Positions 1 to 10,725 of a stretch of DNA of 64,000 nt are shown here, one piece after another; positions within the stretch are counted from its first letter, which is position 1; each line of letters begins with the position of its first letter. Source of the DNA: Carya illinoinensis (taxonomy: Eukaryota; Streptophyta; Magnoliopsida; Fagales; Juglandaceae). The DNA lies in NCBI RefSeq assembly GCF_018687715.1, contig NC_056765.1:2666001-2730000 (forward strand). The letters are read 5' to 3'. A program made the translations under genes and the position numbers. The notes below the pieces were generated by a model. It searched no databases, had not been told where the DNA came from, and saw nothing but the letters and a program-made list of their open reading frames with translations.

Positions 1-2922
1 CCTTCAGCTCCTCCATATGATGGCAGTAAAGTGATCCGAGAGGCCAATTGTATAACATTTTTTAGAATACTTAATCTGATTATCGGATATAATATTGATC
101 CAAAAAAACACAAGACTGATTTCGGGATCGAGCGGGTCAGATTTTTGTTACGGTTAGCACGGGGGGAGCCGATTGATCTGGCATTATATTTCTTCCTCCG
201 CATTCGATAAGAGTCACGCTTTCTGGTAGAGGTAGTCTACCATTTGCACTGCTGATATCTAACCTCCTACTCCAATCGGGGGTTCAAGTGACTTCGACTG
301 AGCGGAGGACACCACAGATGGTGCCCGTTAATAGCATCACATTCATCAAGAGCAAGGGTCACTTGTCGAGAACTCATGCAGTATAGGATCAGGATCAGCC
401 TCCACTGTGACGCCCCCAAAATCCCCACGCCCGAACACGGGGAATTCGAGACGTCCGGATGGTGACAACCCGGATCACCATCCTATCGACGGGTGCCAAG
501 TGTGTGCAAAGGCAACAAATGTGCACAAGAAAAACGCAGCGGATAACGAAAGTCATATAACTAAGTACCAGAATTTTTCTTAACATAATACAAGCTATTT
601 AAAATGTACATAGATAAAATATTACAAAACACAAATACAGTTTTAAACAAATAAAAAGATAACATCTGCAACCCGGCGGAGCCGCATCCTCGGGCTCAGC
701 CTCCTCCTCTTCATCCTCTAACTCTGCACCAAAAGCTACGGAACCACGAATGGTACCGCAGGTAAGTAAAATCCAAACACTACCAGATAAAAACACATAT
801 AACTCAAACAAGATGCATGAATCATGCCCAATGCACAAAGCCCATAAAACACAGTTTTCCACACACTCCAAAAAAAACCCATTTGGCCCAAAAACACATC
901 CTTTCCGAAAAACACGCCAAAGGTCACATTTGGCCCAATATCTCGCCGGAAGTCCATCCGGCCCAATATCTCGCCAGAAGTCCATCTGGCCCACGCCAAA
1001 AGTCCCATTTGGCCTCACAAACCATTATCCAATTTTTAACCGTATGCACCATGACCTCCCCTAGGGGTCATCCGCACACCCTGGCTCCAGTGTCACACTG
1101 CAGAGTACCACCACGCATGTGACACCTAACAAGCGATGCCCAGTTCCGCGCCCCGCGCGTGCGTAGCCAAGCATCCTCTAACCCTCGCCAGCAAAGGGCC
1201 ACGGAGTCGGTGAGTAGGGCGATGCCCGGTTCCGCGCCCGGCGCGTTCGTAGCCAAGCATCCCCTAGCCCCGCTCCCGTCATCTCTCTCGACAACTCAGG
1301 GGACATCACTCAGTTTATTCCGCTCCCGAGTGACCAGAGGAGCTCCACCGAGATAATAACCCATCCCGGCTTGGGCTCGTGATACACACGCACCCGTAAA
1401 ACCACTCACGCCAATACACAGGCTTTTCACACAAATCCCACAAACACATGTGCATGCACCATGAAATGCCATATCAATGCATAATAAAATAATCCAACAA
1501 CATAAATCAATAAAACAGACAACTCCGTCCTCCATCCATCCGACCCCCGAAACTCCTCGGACTCAGTCCGGAATCAACAACCAACAACAAATATTTATTG
1601 AATGAGCAATATATATTTAAATCTGTAAATAGGGTTTGGAAAATACTTACAGCGCTATACGGTATTTTTAGAAAGCTCGCGGCGTTGCAAACGGCGGAGG
1701 AAAAGCAACGTAACAGTGTAATTTACACTGTGTCCGTGGGTAATAAATTACCCATTTTTGAACGGGGACAAACCAGGGCTTAGGATTGATAGGGAATGGT
1801 TTAGGGATGATTGTGAAGCTATTGGAAGTGGTGGTTGGCCGTGGGTGGCGGCGAAAACGCCGGAAATAGGCCGGAAAACTCAAATCGGAAAGCAAGCTCG
1901 TAGGAGCTGTTCCGGTGGTCGTTGGAGGCCGGAAATAGGTGGGTTAGGACGGCAAGGAGTCGGTGATGAAGTGGTGAAGAAATGGTGGCCGGAGGTGGAG
2001 AGACGGCGGCGGATCGGAGTAAAATCCGTGGGGAAAGAAATGGCTCTTCCGGCCAAACGGCCGGCCGGATGGGGGAGATATTTGGTGGGAAGGTGCGCCG
2101 GAGGGAGGGGGTTCGAACGAGACCGGCGGCGAGCCAAACGGTGGCCGGACGGCGGCGGTCTGGGCAGAAAACAGTTCCGGCGACAGGGGCAAAAACAGAG
2201 CAGGTGCAGCCACTTCCGGCGGCTCTCGAAAGCAAACGGCTGGTCCGATGGCTCTGAAAATTGGTGGGGATGATCTATGGTGGAAGGGGAAGAGAATGGT
2301 GGTGACGGTGCATCAAACGGTGGCCGGACGGCGGAGAACCGGCCGGTCAAAGGGGCAGCGACGGGATGGAGAGAAAAAGGGGCTGCTGCGTACGCGGGAG
2401 AGGAGGAAGAAGAAAGAAGAAGAAAAAAAAAAAAGAAAAAGAAAGAAAAAGAAGGAAAAGGAAAAAGAAAAAGGAAAAAGAGAAAAGAAAAAGAAAAGAT
2501 GAGGGAAAAGAAATGAGGTCCAGTCCTCACTCCGGAAACCAAAACTGATCCGCCGAAAACGATTTTAAAAACCGTAAAACGACTAAATAAAATAAACACA
2601 TCAAATAAATTAAAAACCAATTTAAAACACATTAATTCAAAATAAATAAACTAATATATTAATTAAATTAAAAACAACCCTTCAGTGAAAATACACGTAA
2701 AAGCGGGTCATCACATCCACCTACTGATCCAGCTTCTATTGCTGCTACCCTTATTGACAGACAGCCTGCTGGGGCTACTTCGGACGAGGTACGAGTTATA
2801 TTGGCAAAGCATCGCCAAATTATATTCAGGGACTTCATTCAGCCTATTATGGATAGGCTTCAGGACGTGGAATGACGCTTACAAACCTTACAGGAGGATT
2901 TTGATTTACTTAATAAATAGAT
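1..2922 (+). pseudogene. Decayed CACTA accessory gene (putative plant transposon protein type)
   Basis: Frame 1 from base 1 to about 210 aligns with residues ~195-265 of the intact protein encoded at 23649-24875. The shared stretch LARGEPIDL is exact. A stop (TAA near 208) and later frameshifts break it, but similarity continues to about 400. After the solo LTR, 2716-2922 matches the C-terminal helical tail (a residue pattern like MDRLQDVE followed by LQTLQEDFDLL) and ends in TAG. The gene is therefore one coding region cut by the LTR insertion and inactive. The N-terminal part lies left of the window. Confidence 0.75.
406..2715. mobile_element. Solo LTR (about 2.3 kb) with TCCAC target duplication
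   Basis: The segment starts TGTGACGCCCCC and ends GGGTCATCACA, giving a 5-bp terminal inverted repeat TGTGA/TCACA. It is bounded by identical 5-bp repeats TCCAC at 401-405 and 2716-2720. No retrotransposon protein is visible inside, and the flanking CACTA gene resumes exactly after the right repeat. This is the signature of LTR-LTR recombination. The size and the TGTGACGCCCC start suggest a Ty3/Gypsy source (inference). A purine-rich tract of GA/AAG runs occupies about 2395-2505. Open frames inside are low-complexity and not supported as genes. Confidence 0.87.
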
Positions 2923-3522
2923 ATTGTTAGTTATTATTTTACTTTTTTTATGTTGTATAGAACGTTTAACTCTTTTTGGGATGTGATTAATGTATGATTT
3001 TTATTTTTAATGCTTGCTAGCCTCTTTATTTTTAATTATATTTTCTTCTCATTATACTTAATGTTCACAATAATTGAAAAAATGACACTATCTTTAAGTA
3101 ATATTTATTTAACTAAAATATTTTAAAATAATTACATAAAATTAATTTATGAATTTGTAAATATTTTAATTCATTGTAAATCATAATATATAATATATAG
3201 AAATTTTTATTTAATTTGAAAATGATAAAAAATTAATAGAAAAAATATGTATTATCACAATTTTAACAATATAAATTTTCAATTAAATAATACCGTTCGA
3301 ACGAATTATTACTAATTCGAATAGATTAATTTTATGTTCGAATTAAATTTTATTAGCTCGAACAGTTTCGATTTTTTGAGACTATCTAATTCGTCCCAGA
3401 ATCTCCGGTTCGAACTAATATAAGGTTCTCCCTATTTTGAGACGAAATTTAAATTTCATTTCTGAAAAGTATCTTTAGGGACCTAACAAATTTCGTCCCT
3501 AAAAAGAAAATTTCTTGTAGTG

Positions 3523-3681
3523 ATAACAGCAAAAATGACACGAGACAGCTGTATTTGAACTCATCCTCAACCGTGATGGCCGGCGTGATCCTAGAGAGAC
3601 CCTAAACAAAAATCCATACAGAAATGTTACACACAAATTTAAACTTTGCAAGCCTTGCAGTCTTACTTATAAAAATAATAG

Positions 3682-3718
<37 letters not shown>

Positions 3719-3746
3719 ATAATGAATTCACTTTTTTTAAAAGTAC
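3523..3746. repeat. Diverged copy of the DUF247-upstream module plus (TA)n
   Basis: Bases 3523-3616 resemble 7917-7995 and 37317-37405: an AGCAGCAAA-like start, a GTATTTGAAC-like middle and a GAGAGACC(C)ATAAACA-like end. The rest is A+T-rich with a TA microsatellite at about 3688-3714. No gene is seen. Confidence 0.6.
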
Positions 3747-3762
3747 TATATGGTATTTGTCA

Positions 3763-5101
3763 CATTTGGTTGCCTAACCCAGATGGAAAATTCACTACTA
3801 AGAGTGCTTGGGACGTGGTTCGATTAAAAATGCCTAAAATTTTGTGGGCTGAATGGGTATGACATCCTTGTCTTCCTAAATTCATAGCAGTTTCTATGTG
3901 GAAGGGTCTTAATAATGCCTTGAGTGTGGATGATCGAATTAGAAAGGTTGGGCTCCCTATTGTCTCAAGATGCAATTGCTGTGTATAGGGTGCTTATGAG
4001 GATTTGAGTCATGTCCTTGCTGAAGGGGGGTTTGCAAGACTTATATGGAGGAAATGTGCTTCACAGGTTGGCATGTCGATGAGAGAAGGAGGGTCATAGC
4101 GTGAAATCATCGAAGGCTGGTTTAATAGAGCAAAAAATTCGATCAAAATGGGAAATTTGATGGGCTTATTACCTTCTATTATTACCTGGAGATTGTGGAT
4201 GAGGAGATGTAAGGCATGAATGGATGGGATAGAAGAATCCGTGGAAAAGGTGTGATGTATAAAATACTGGGTGGCAAAGATAGGTGAAAAACTAAAGGCC
4301 AAAAATATATCGACTCGAAGAGATGAAATGATTCTTAAAGAACTGGGTATTCCTTCTCAAGCGGGTAACCAGAAGTAGCTGCAGATTGTTCGATGGTGTC
4401 CTCCACTGGCAGGTAGATATAAAATAAATTCGGATGGCAGTAGTGGAGGCAATCCAGGAGCAGCGGGTGCAGGAGGAGTGATTCAAGACTCAAAAGGGAA
4501 TCTGGTGACAGCTTTTTCAATTTTTCTAGGACATGGAAATAGTTCCTTTGCTGAGTTTATGGCTGCTTTCCATGAATTAAAAATAGCTAAAGGTATGGAT
4601 TTGACTCTTATTGATCTTGAGCTTGACTCTGCTATTGTTGTAAATTGGTTGAGAAAATCAGAGCTTGGCCTCTGATACATTGAAGATTATTGGGAGGAGT
4701 TGAAAATGATTATGGCTGGTATGAGTATACGCATATCCCATGTATTTAGAGAAAAAAGTGCAGCAGCAAATATGTTAGCAAGGCTGGCTTCAGAGGGCTG
4801 CACGGCTTCTTGGAATGTTTACAAAGACCTGCCTTGGAGGCTTCGGGGCCTTTTAAAAATAGATAAGATGGGTCTTCCGTATATCCGTTATGGTTAATGT
4901 CTTAGGGACTTCTCTCTCTTCTTGTACTGGGTAGGGGGCAGGGGCTTTTGTTTGGGATGGCCTTGGTTGGCTTTTGTTTGGAATGATGTTGACGGCTTTA
5001 GCAAGTGGTTGTTGTAACAGTTTTCTCCTACCATAAAGGGGTTTTTCTTGCAATAAATTAACTACGGAGTTCTGTTCTCCGGTTTTATAAAAAAAAAAAT
5101 A
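3763..5101 (+). mobile_element. 5'-truncated LINE (L1-type) with 16-bp target duplication
   Basis: The insert ends in an A-tract (about 5088-5099) and is flanked by identical 16-bp direct repeats TATATGGTATTTGTCA at 3747-3762 and 5102-5117. These are the marks of target-primed reverse transcription. Only the 3' third of a LINE is present, so the 5' end is truncated as usual. Confidence 0.9.
3765..4897 (+). pseudogene. LINE ORF2 C-terminal remnant: zinc-binding region plus plant-type RNase H
   Basis: Forward-frame translation shows a reverse-transcriptase zinc-binding region at about 3770-4060 (GKFTTKSAWDVV, then CNCC and LSHVLAEG...RLIW). A plant RNase H-like domain follows at about 4400-4830 (YKINSDGSSGGNPGAAGAGG, with the first catalytic Asp in the NSDGS context; later SAIVVNWL). 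In-frame stops occur at several places, e.g. near 3860, 3986, 4097, 4216, 4377 and 4674, with apparent shifts. The product would have been the end of the LINE replicase; this copy is dead. Confidence 0.8.
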
Positions 5102-5117
5102 TATATGGTATTTGTCA

Positions 5118-6040
5118 ATTTGGTACTTTTCTTTTAATAAGAGGGACAATAAATCCCGAAACCTGTCTAAGCAAAAACCATATATTCTAATAAATTAATA
5201 CATACAATAATTGTTTCATACTAAAGTGAGGAAATCATTCTTTATCAAACACATATATGCTATATAAGTGTTTTGATAATCGAAAAACTAAATAAAAAGA
5301 AGCAATATATATACAAGCAATTACTAAATATGTTCATCTACATTTTAACACAATTTCAAGGAGGCTATTGTTTTTTGTTAAACCGGTTTGTATCAAATAA
5401 AGAATTTGTCTTCACAAGTAATTCTAAAATTTGTTAAACCGTACCGGTTCAGTAGAAATATTTGTCCCATGTCCCAGATGGCAAATAAACCATAGAACTC
5501 CACCTTCTTCTAATCATATCAACTCTTGAGCTTCTAATCATATCAACTTTCCAAACTCCCAAACTCAAAGTCTCATTCCCATAAAATAAGATTATAATAT
5601 ACGTCAGACTATAAATACTGAATTGATTAACTTAAAATTATTTGATTGAAAAGATAGTCAATTATATTAGAAAGGAAATAGTACTTCATACCTGAAAAAG
5701 AATTATAAAAGACTATATTATAAATTAGTTGTTAAATTGTAAAATTCTTTTTAGTATAAAGTAAATATGATATATTTTAATAAATATATCAGTTTATAAA
5801 ATAATTATATATATGTATTTATATAAACGTCTTTCCACTTCACTTGGCAGTAAAGAAATATAATTAATAATATTAAATAATTAATATTTTTCCTTTTTCA
5901 TAAATATCAAACCATGTCACTTCACTAGTTGTCCATTAATATATTATTTTTACTCCTAATACCTTAATCATAGTTTAAAAAAAAAAAACCTTAAAATAAT
6001 TAGTATTTTATTGTGTGATTTTGTAAAATATGTACATTTA
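5118..6040. other. Non-coding A+T-rich segment, one copy of a three-copy repeat
   Basis: No coding region is seen. Bases ~5590-5850 are similar to ~10275-10490 and, in two pieces, to ~55890-56040 and ~56520-56560. Shared words include TATTTGATTGAAAA, ATAGTCAA(T/C)TATATTA and (C/T)CACTTCACTT. The three copies indicate an old segmental duplication around the DUF247 locus. Confidence 0.55.
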
Positions 6041-6125
6041 TTCACTACAAGAAAAACAGACAATTGCAACCACTTTATAGCAACGAAAAGAGTATTAGCA
6101 ACCAAAATTGTATCTAGCTATTCTA
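6041..6125 (+). repeat. CACTA-type terminus remnant (CACTACAAGAAAAA)
   Basis: The sequence CACTACAAGAAAAACAGACA begins near 6042 and is followed by GCAACCACTTTATAGCAACG, as in small non-autonomous CACTA-like elements. No matching right terminus was found nearby, so the element is truncated or diverged. Confidence 0.45.
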
Positions 6126-6781
6126 AATAGTAGTGTTAATATGTAACACGACCCGTGAACTTAATATGAATACGACATGAAATTAGCTGGTTTGAATTTA
6201 ATGTTAACGGGCTTTGGTCAAAATAGGTTGACTCGTTAAGACACGATAAATTAAAAAGCGAGTCAACCTACTTAACATGTAATCAACCCATTTAGATTTT
6301 ATTTCAAAATTATAATTTTATTATTGTTAAGTTATAACATTAGTATTTCTTAGTATGCTTACATTTTTATTGTAATTTTAGACCTATACTCATATTTATT
6401 ATTGTATAGTTTGTAATATTGGTTTTATTATATGTTAAAATTTGAAAAATATTAATATATATTTTTTAAGATATTGTGGCTACTAATAAATATGAATTTT
6501 AATTTTTATGTGAAATTATGTTAATCAAGTGAAATGAGTGCGTGTTAGTTCAACCCATTTATATAAAATAAATTTAAATAGATATGTTCTATTAATTTAT
6601 TTCTGATTAATTATTAAAAGGGTTAAAACGGATGACATGGCACAACCTGTTTTCTAAATGGTTTGGATTAGGATTTAAAAGTTTGATACTTTTAGCTTAA
6701 CGGGTCGGGTTTGAATTAACCTATATAATCAAATGTTCATAACTCGACACGATGACCCGACAACAAGAATTGCCATCCATA
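6126..6781. mobile_element. 656-bp non-autonomous insertion with ATTCTA target duplication
   Basis: The segment is flanked by ATTCTA at 6120-6125 and 6782-6787. Removing it gives a continuous junction (TCTAGCTATTCTAGATTAACA) that matches, in reverse complement, the uninterrupted sequence at about 10515-10560. The insert is rich in GACCCG/CGGGTC words near both ends (about 6150 and 6700-6760) and has no coding capacity. Its superfamily is not clear; a short-TIR DNA transposon is possible. Confidence 0.6.
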
Positions 6782-6787
6782 ATTCTA

Positions 6788-8010
6788 GATTAACAATCAT
6801 TTGTTAAAAGGAGATATTGCAATTACAACTAATTCAAAGTTATTTTACAATTTTATTGTAAAATAATATTTTTAAAACTTAAATTTTAAATTTTAAAAAT
6901 AAAAGTAAAAATGTTTTGAAAAATAGAAAATTATAGTATGACTACTAAATATGTCTACCAAATGTGCCTATTTTTATTTTTTTAATAGTTAAGAAATGAC
7001 TATTAGTGATTTATATATTTTTTATTTTTTTTCTTAATGGTTCATATGTTTAAAAAAAATGAGAATTTAATAAAAAATCTATTATTTTTACTAATGTGTT
7101 TATTTGATAGGCATATTTAATAGTCGTCCTAGCATTGCCCTTAAAAAATTTTAAAAATTAATATTTAAATAGTTATATAAAAGTGCTTATGTAATAGTAA
7201 TATTTATAATATTTGTTGCACACAGGCGTATCGAAGGATTGAACGACGTACAGTATTTGGCATGTTTCACAATCAATGACAACCAGTCTCATTTAATTTG
7301 GGTAGAGAATGTCCCTAGAATGAAAACACCCTGAAAACCACATTCATCAAAACATTTGAAATTTGATAGGTGAATTATAAATATCGTTAATGTGAGACAA
7401 CCCGTGTGAATCCAACGAAAAAGATAAGCGAATATATCATCATGACTTTATTTCATTTTTATAAAAAGGAAATGTTGTAAATATGTGATGTAGCAAGGTT
7501 GTGTGAGAGATAACCTTACATCAGAATCGATGAGATGCCTTTATCAAAGAGAAAAAGACTACAAAAGTAGAAGAGAGACTTTACGTTTATGACAGCTACC
7601 ATTAATATATATGGAAGCCAGCAGGTGTTATTACATATCATATAAATATATGAAAAATAAAATTATTATTCGAATTTGAGAACCTAGAGAGAGATAAATA
7701 AATAAAATGTATTTTTTATTACTCATTTAATTTTATCCGAAATAATTTTGCGTATAACAACAAATTAATATTATAAGATACATTTTATTTATTTATCACT
7801 CTTTAATTTAATATCCTAAATTATATAGGAACTTGAAATTAAGCTAGTACTTGATTGGCAGGCAAAAGTCCATAATAAATATGATAAATGTTTTTATTTT
7901 CCCAATCATTGAAAATGATAGCAGCAAATGATATGGAGAGAGTTGTATTTGAACCGATCACCACTCATTGGGAATATCGGGTGATCCCTAAGAGGCCATA
8001 AACAGAAGTC
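6788..8010. other. Non-coding A+T-rich DNA with a diverged DUF247-upstream module
   Basis: No gene is seen. Bases ~7275-7350 weakly resemble 10935-11005 (CTCATTTA...ACACCCTG(A/G)AAACC). Bases ~7880-7995 resemble 37285-37405, with the shared core TTTTATTTTCCCAA...GATAGCAGCAAAT...GTATT...GAGGCCATAAACA. The segment is read as an old copy of the region upstream of DUF247 genes. Confidence 0.5.
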
Positions 8011-8311
8011 ATGCTCGTATACTTTGTAATATTTGTACATCACAACGGTAGGGATATTTTTCATGTCTGTAATCCCTGTAGATACTGTCTATTTTTTTCC
8101 CCCTTTTATCACTACTTGCCTTTAATAATACTTTATGTAATAAAAATCACTGCAGCAACTGATCATCTGTCATTCTCCCACTTTAAAGACTTTACTAAAC
8201 TCAATGAAATGCAACTTCATCTTAGTTTTAACTATTTTTTACCAGCAATTAATTGTTGAAATAACTGTTTTAAGAGAGATACATCCATGCTTACGAGAGA
8301 AAGGTATTTAC
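8011..8311. repeat. Segmental repeat shared with 48262-48560
   Basis: About 290 bp matches 48262-48560 closely. Shared words include TGTCATTCTCCCACTTTAAA, ACTTTACTAAACTC, TTTTTTACCA(G/A)CAATTAATTG and GAGAGAAAGGTATTTAC. The copy at 48 kb lacks the Copia insertion found here at 8312 and so acts as an empty-site reference. The short open frame here is not conserved and is not called. Confidence 0.75.
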
Positions 8312-9891
8312 TATCATAAGTCATCGGGCCCCTCGGTTTCAATAACGCCCGTACATGATTCTTTACTCTTCTTGACTTAAACAACTTGCGACTCAACCTA
8401 AGCTCTTGGATGATAGATCAAGTATCATAAGTCCAACCTCGAGTTTTCCACTAAAGGATTTCATTAGAGACCAGGTGTCGATTATCCAGACACTTTCAAC
8501 CCTATTGTAAAACCAACAATAGTTCATGTTGTCCTCAACCTTGCTATATCTCAGGGTTGGTTCTTACTCCAACTTGATATCAACAACGCATTTCTCCAAG
8601 ACCACCTCTTCAAGATTGTCCACATACAACAACTACCAGGTTTTGTATATCAAGATCATTCATCTTATGTCTGCAAACTTCAAAAAGCAATCTATGGTTT
8701 CAAACAAGCACCTAAAGCATGGTATCATGAACTTTTCACTTTCCTTCTTCACTCTGGCTTCAAGAATTCACATGTAGATACCTCCCTTTTTGTTCTCACC
8801 ACTGTTGGACAGAGTATGTATATCCTTGTATATGTGGATGACTTAATAATCATTGGTGACAACACTAAGATGATTGACTCATTTGTTGATGTTCTTGCTC
8901 ATCGGTTTTCAATTAAAGATCTTGGACAACTATCATATTTTCTAGCTTGAACTCATATGACTAATGCCAAACCCGTGCTCACTACCATTCCAACTAGCCC
9001 ACCTTATTAGAATCGGGCTCTGCTTTGTTTGATCCCATTGAGTACAGAACAGTTGTTGGCAGCTTTCAATATCTCTTTATTACAAGACCAGACCTTGCAT
9101 TTGCGGTTAACAAGCTCCCTCAATACATGCATACTCCAACAACCGACCATTGGAGCTTTGTTAAACGTCTCTTACTCTATCTGTGTGGAACTATTAATGA
9201 AAGCCTCCAAATACATCGCCAGTCCCCATTGAATCTACAAGCTTATTCAGACACAGATTGGGCAGGTAACAAGGATGATTTTTCATCTACTAGTACTTTT
9301 ATTATCTACCTTGGTCGCAATCAAGAAGCTGAATACAGGTCAGTAGCTAATGCAACAGCAGAGCTCAATTGGCTTTGCTATCACCTAACTGATCTTGGTG
9401 TTCAACTACCTTGATATCCAGTCTTATACTGTGACAATGTTGGTGCTACCCAACTCTACTCCAATCCCATGTTTCACTCCAGAATGAAACATGTTGCCAT
9501 CGATTATCACTTCATCAGGGACCAAGTACAAAACGGTGTCCTTCGTGTTGCTCATGTATCCTCAGCAAATCAACTTGCAGATGCACTCACCAAGCCTCTT
9601 CATCGTGTCCGTTTTCTTGATCTCAAATCCAAGATTGGACTTCTATCTCAAGCTCCATCTTAAGGGGGCATATCATAAGTCGTCGGATAGTAACAAAATA
9701 GTTGTACAAATTGTAACATCCCTTAGTTTCTCTATTTTGAATTCATTCAAAACAGTCATTCCTTAGAATTAGGAAGCAGTTTCAAACTGCTCTATATTTT
9801 AGAATTTCAAACAAATGTTTATTATCCCATATGTGTATTTAACAGCTGCAAAATGTATATGGAAAGTAAAATTGATTTTCTCAATATGATA
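8312..9891 (+). mobile_element. Internally deleted Copia element with TATCAT...ATGATA ends
   Basis: The target duplication TTTAC occurs at 8307-8311 and 9892-9896. The 3' LTR is 9671-9891: it follows the polypurine tract AAGGGGGCA and runs from TATCATAAGTCGTCGG to CAATATGATA. Only about 16 bp of the 5' LTR survive (8312-8327). The deletion then reaches into the reverse-transcriptase region, so gag, protease and integrase are gone. The uninterrupted homologue at ~48545 (GAAAGGTATTTACCATTC) confirms the insertion point. The LTR ends are TA...TA rather than the usual TG...CA. Confidence 0.78.
8440..9663 (+). pseudogene. Copia reverse transcriptase / RNase H remnant
   Basis: The translation shows [13 protein letters not shown], then [11 protein letters not shown], the tail FKQAPKAWY, the catalytic motif [10 protein letters not shown] (about 8825) and [11 protein letters not shown]. 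The RNase H part follows (YSDTDWAGNKDD, then EYRSVANATAELNW). The C-terminal end has [16 protein letters not shown], then [10 protein letters not shown], and stops at 9661. In-frame stops occur near 8470, 8948, 9008 and 9411, and a small deletion removes residues before EYRS. It cannot encode an active polymerase. Confidence 0.85.
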
Positions 9892-9896
9892 TTTAC

Positions 9897-10035
9897 CAGC
9901 AACATTTAAGCCTAATTTAGATGGGGAATTAAGATAATTTATGAATAGTAATAAAATATTTGAGTTGAGATGAAATGAATTAGAAATTATTTGTGTTAAA
10001 ATATTTTATAGAGTTTTAGAAAAAGAGAGAGAAAG
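9897..10035 (-). repeat. MITE-like AT-rich repeat (TGAGTTGAGATGAAATGAAT family)
   Basis: Words such as TTTATGAATAGTAATAAAAT and TTGAGTTGAGATGAAATGAA are the reverse complement of a repeat family with ATCTCATCTCATCTTATT. That family is also present at ~11280-11650, ~25740-26090 and, diverged, at ~47945-48150. It has no coding capacity. Confidence 0.55.
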
Positions 10036-10725
10036 TATGCCTTATAGTAACTATAGTGTGACATGGTAAACAGAACTTTAAAAGGGTTTTCCTCTATATA
10101 TATATTATTCCTATTAAATTAATTAAATTATTCTACCATACTTGTTAAGGAAAAAATAAAAAGGAAAAAAATAAAATAAATGTGATATGTATGGATGATA
10201 AGTAAAATTATTCCAGCTTGAAGCTGTATCATGATTAAAACAAGATAGAAATTATGGTTCTCTAATGAAAATATGAGACACTATATATAATATACAGAAT
10301 TGATTAAATTTAAATTATTTGATTGAAAAAATAGTCAACTATATTAAAGAGAAAATACTTGAGATATGAAAAAGAATTATAACATATTATATTATAAATT
10401 AGTTTGATGTAATATATTAAATTATAAAAATTTTTAATATAAGATATATCTTATTATATATTTTTATAAACCTACCACTTCACTTTACGATTAAGAATTA
10501 GTTGTAGTGGTAGTATCTTCTTTTAACATATGATTGTTCATCTAGAATAGCTAGGTACGATAAATGCACATGTTATAACTAAAATAATTTTTTAAAAATT
10601 AAATGTTAAAAATAAAAGTAAAAATGTTTAAAAAATAACATTTTATTAAATAGTTATATAAAAGTTAATAGTTATATAATTGTTATATAACATTTTGGAT
10701 TAGTTAGATATTTTAAGGTATTATG
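10036..10725. other. Non-coding DNA; parts shared with 48560-48610 and 5590-5850
   Basis: The segment begins with ACTATAGTGTGACATGGTAAA, which resumes the 48-kb repeat after the Copia and MITE insertions. Bases ~10275-10490 are another copy of the 5590-5850 segment. Bases ~10505-10560 are the reverse complement of the site into which the 656-bp insert at 6126 went. No gene is seen. Confidence 0.5.

Larger units (their letters stand above)
1..3522 (+). mobile_element. Old CACTA (En/Spm) transposon, right part
   Basis: The right end is the reverse complement of a CACTACAAGAAA terminus, finishing at 3522. Just inside it, motifs of the form GGGACGAAATTT and many degenerate TTCGAAC subterminal repeats (about 3290-3410) are typical of plant CACTA ends. 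The interior at both window edges of the solo LTR matches the accessory gene of the intact CACTA at 12691-25361, but is strongly diverged and has stops. The left end lies outside the window. The flank after 3522 is a diverged DUF247-upstream module, so this element landed in that module. Confidence 0.8.

Noticed and set aside
1880..2632. Long overlapping open frames on both strands inside the solo LTR
   Set aside because: They are low-complexity (GA/TC and GGC/GCC tracts), overlap each other on both strands and show no domain. LTR sequence explains them.
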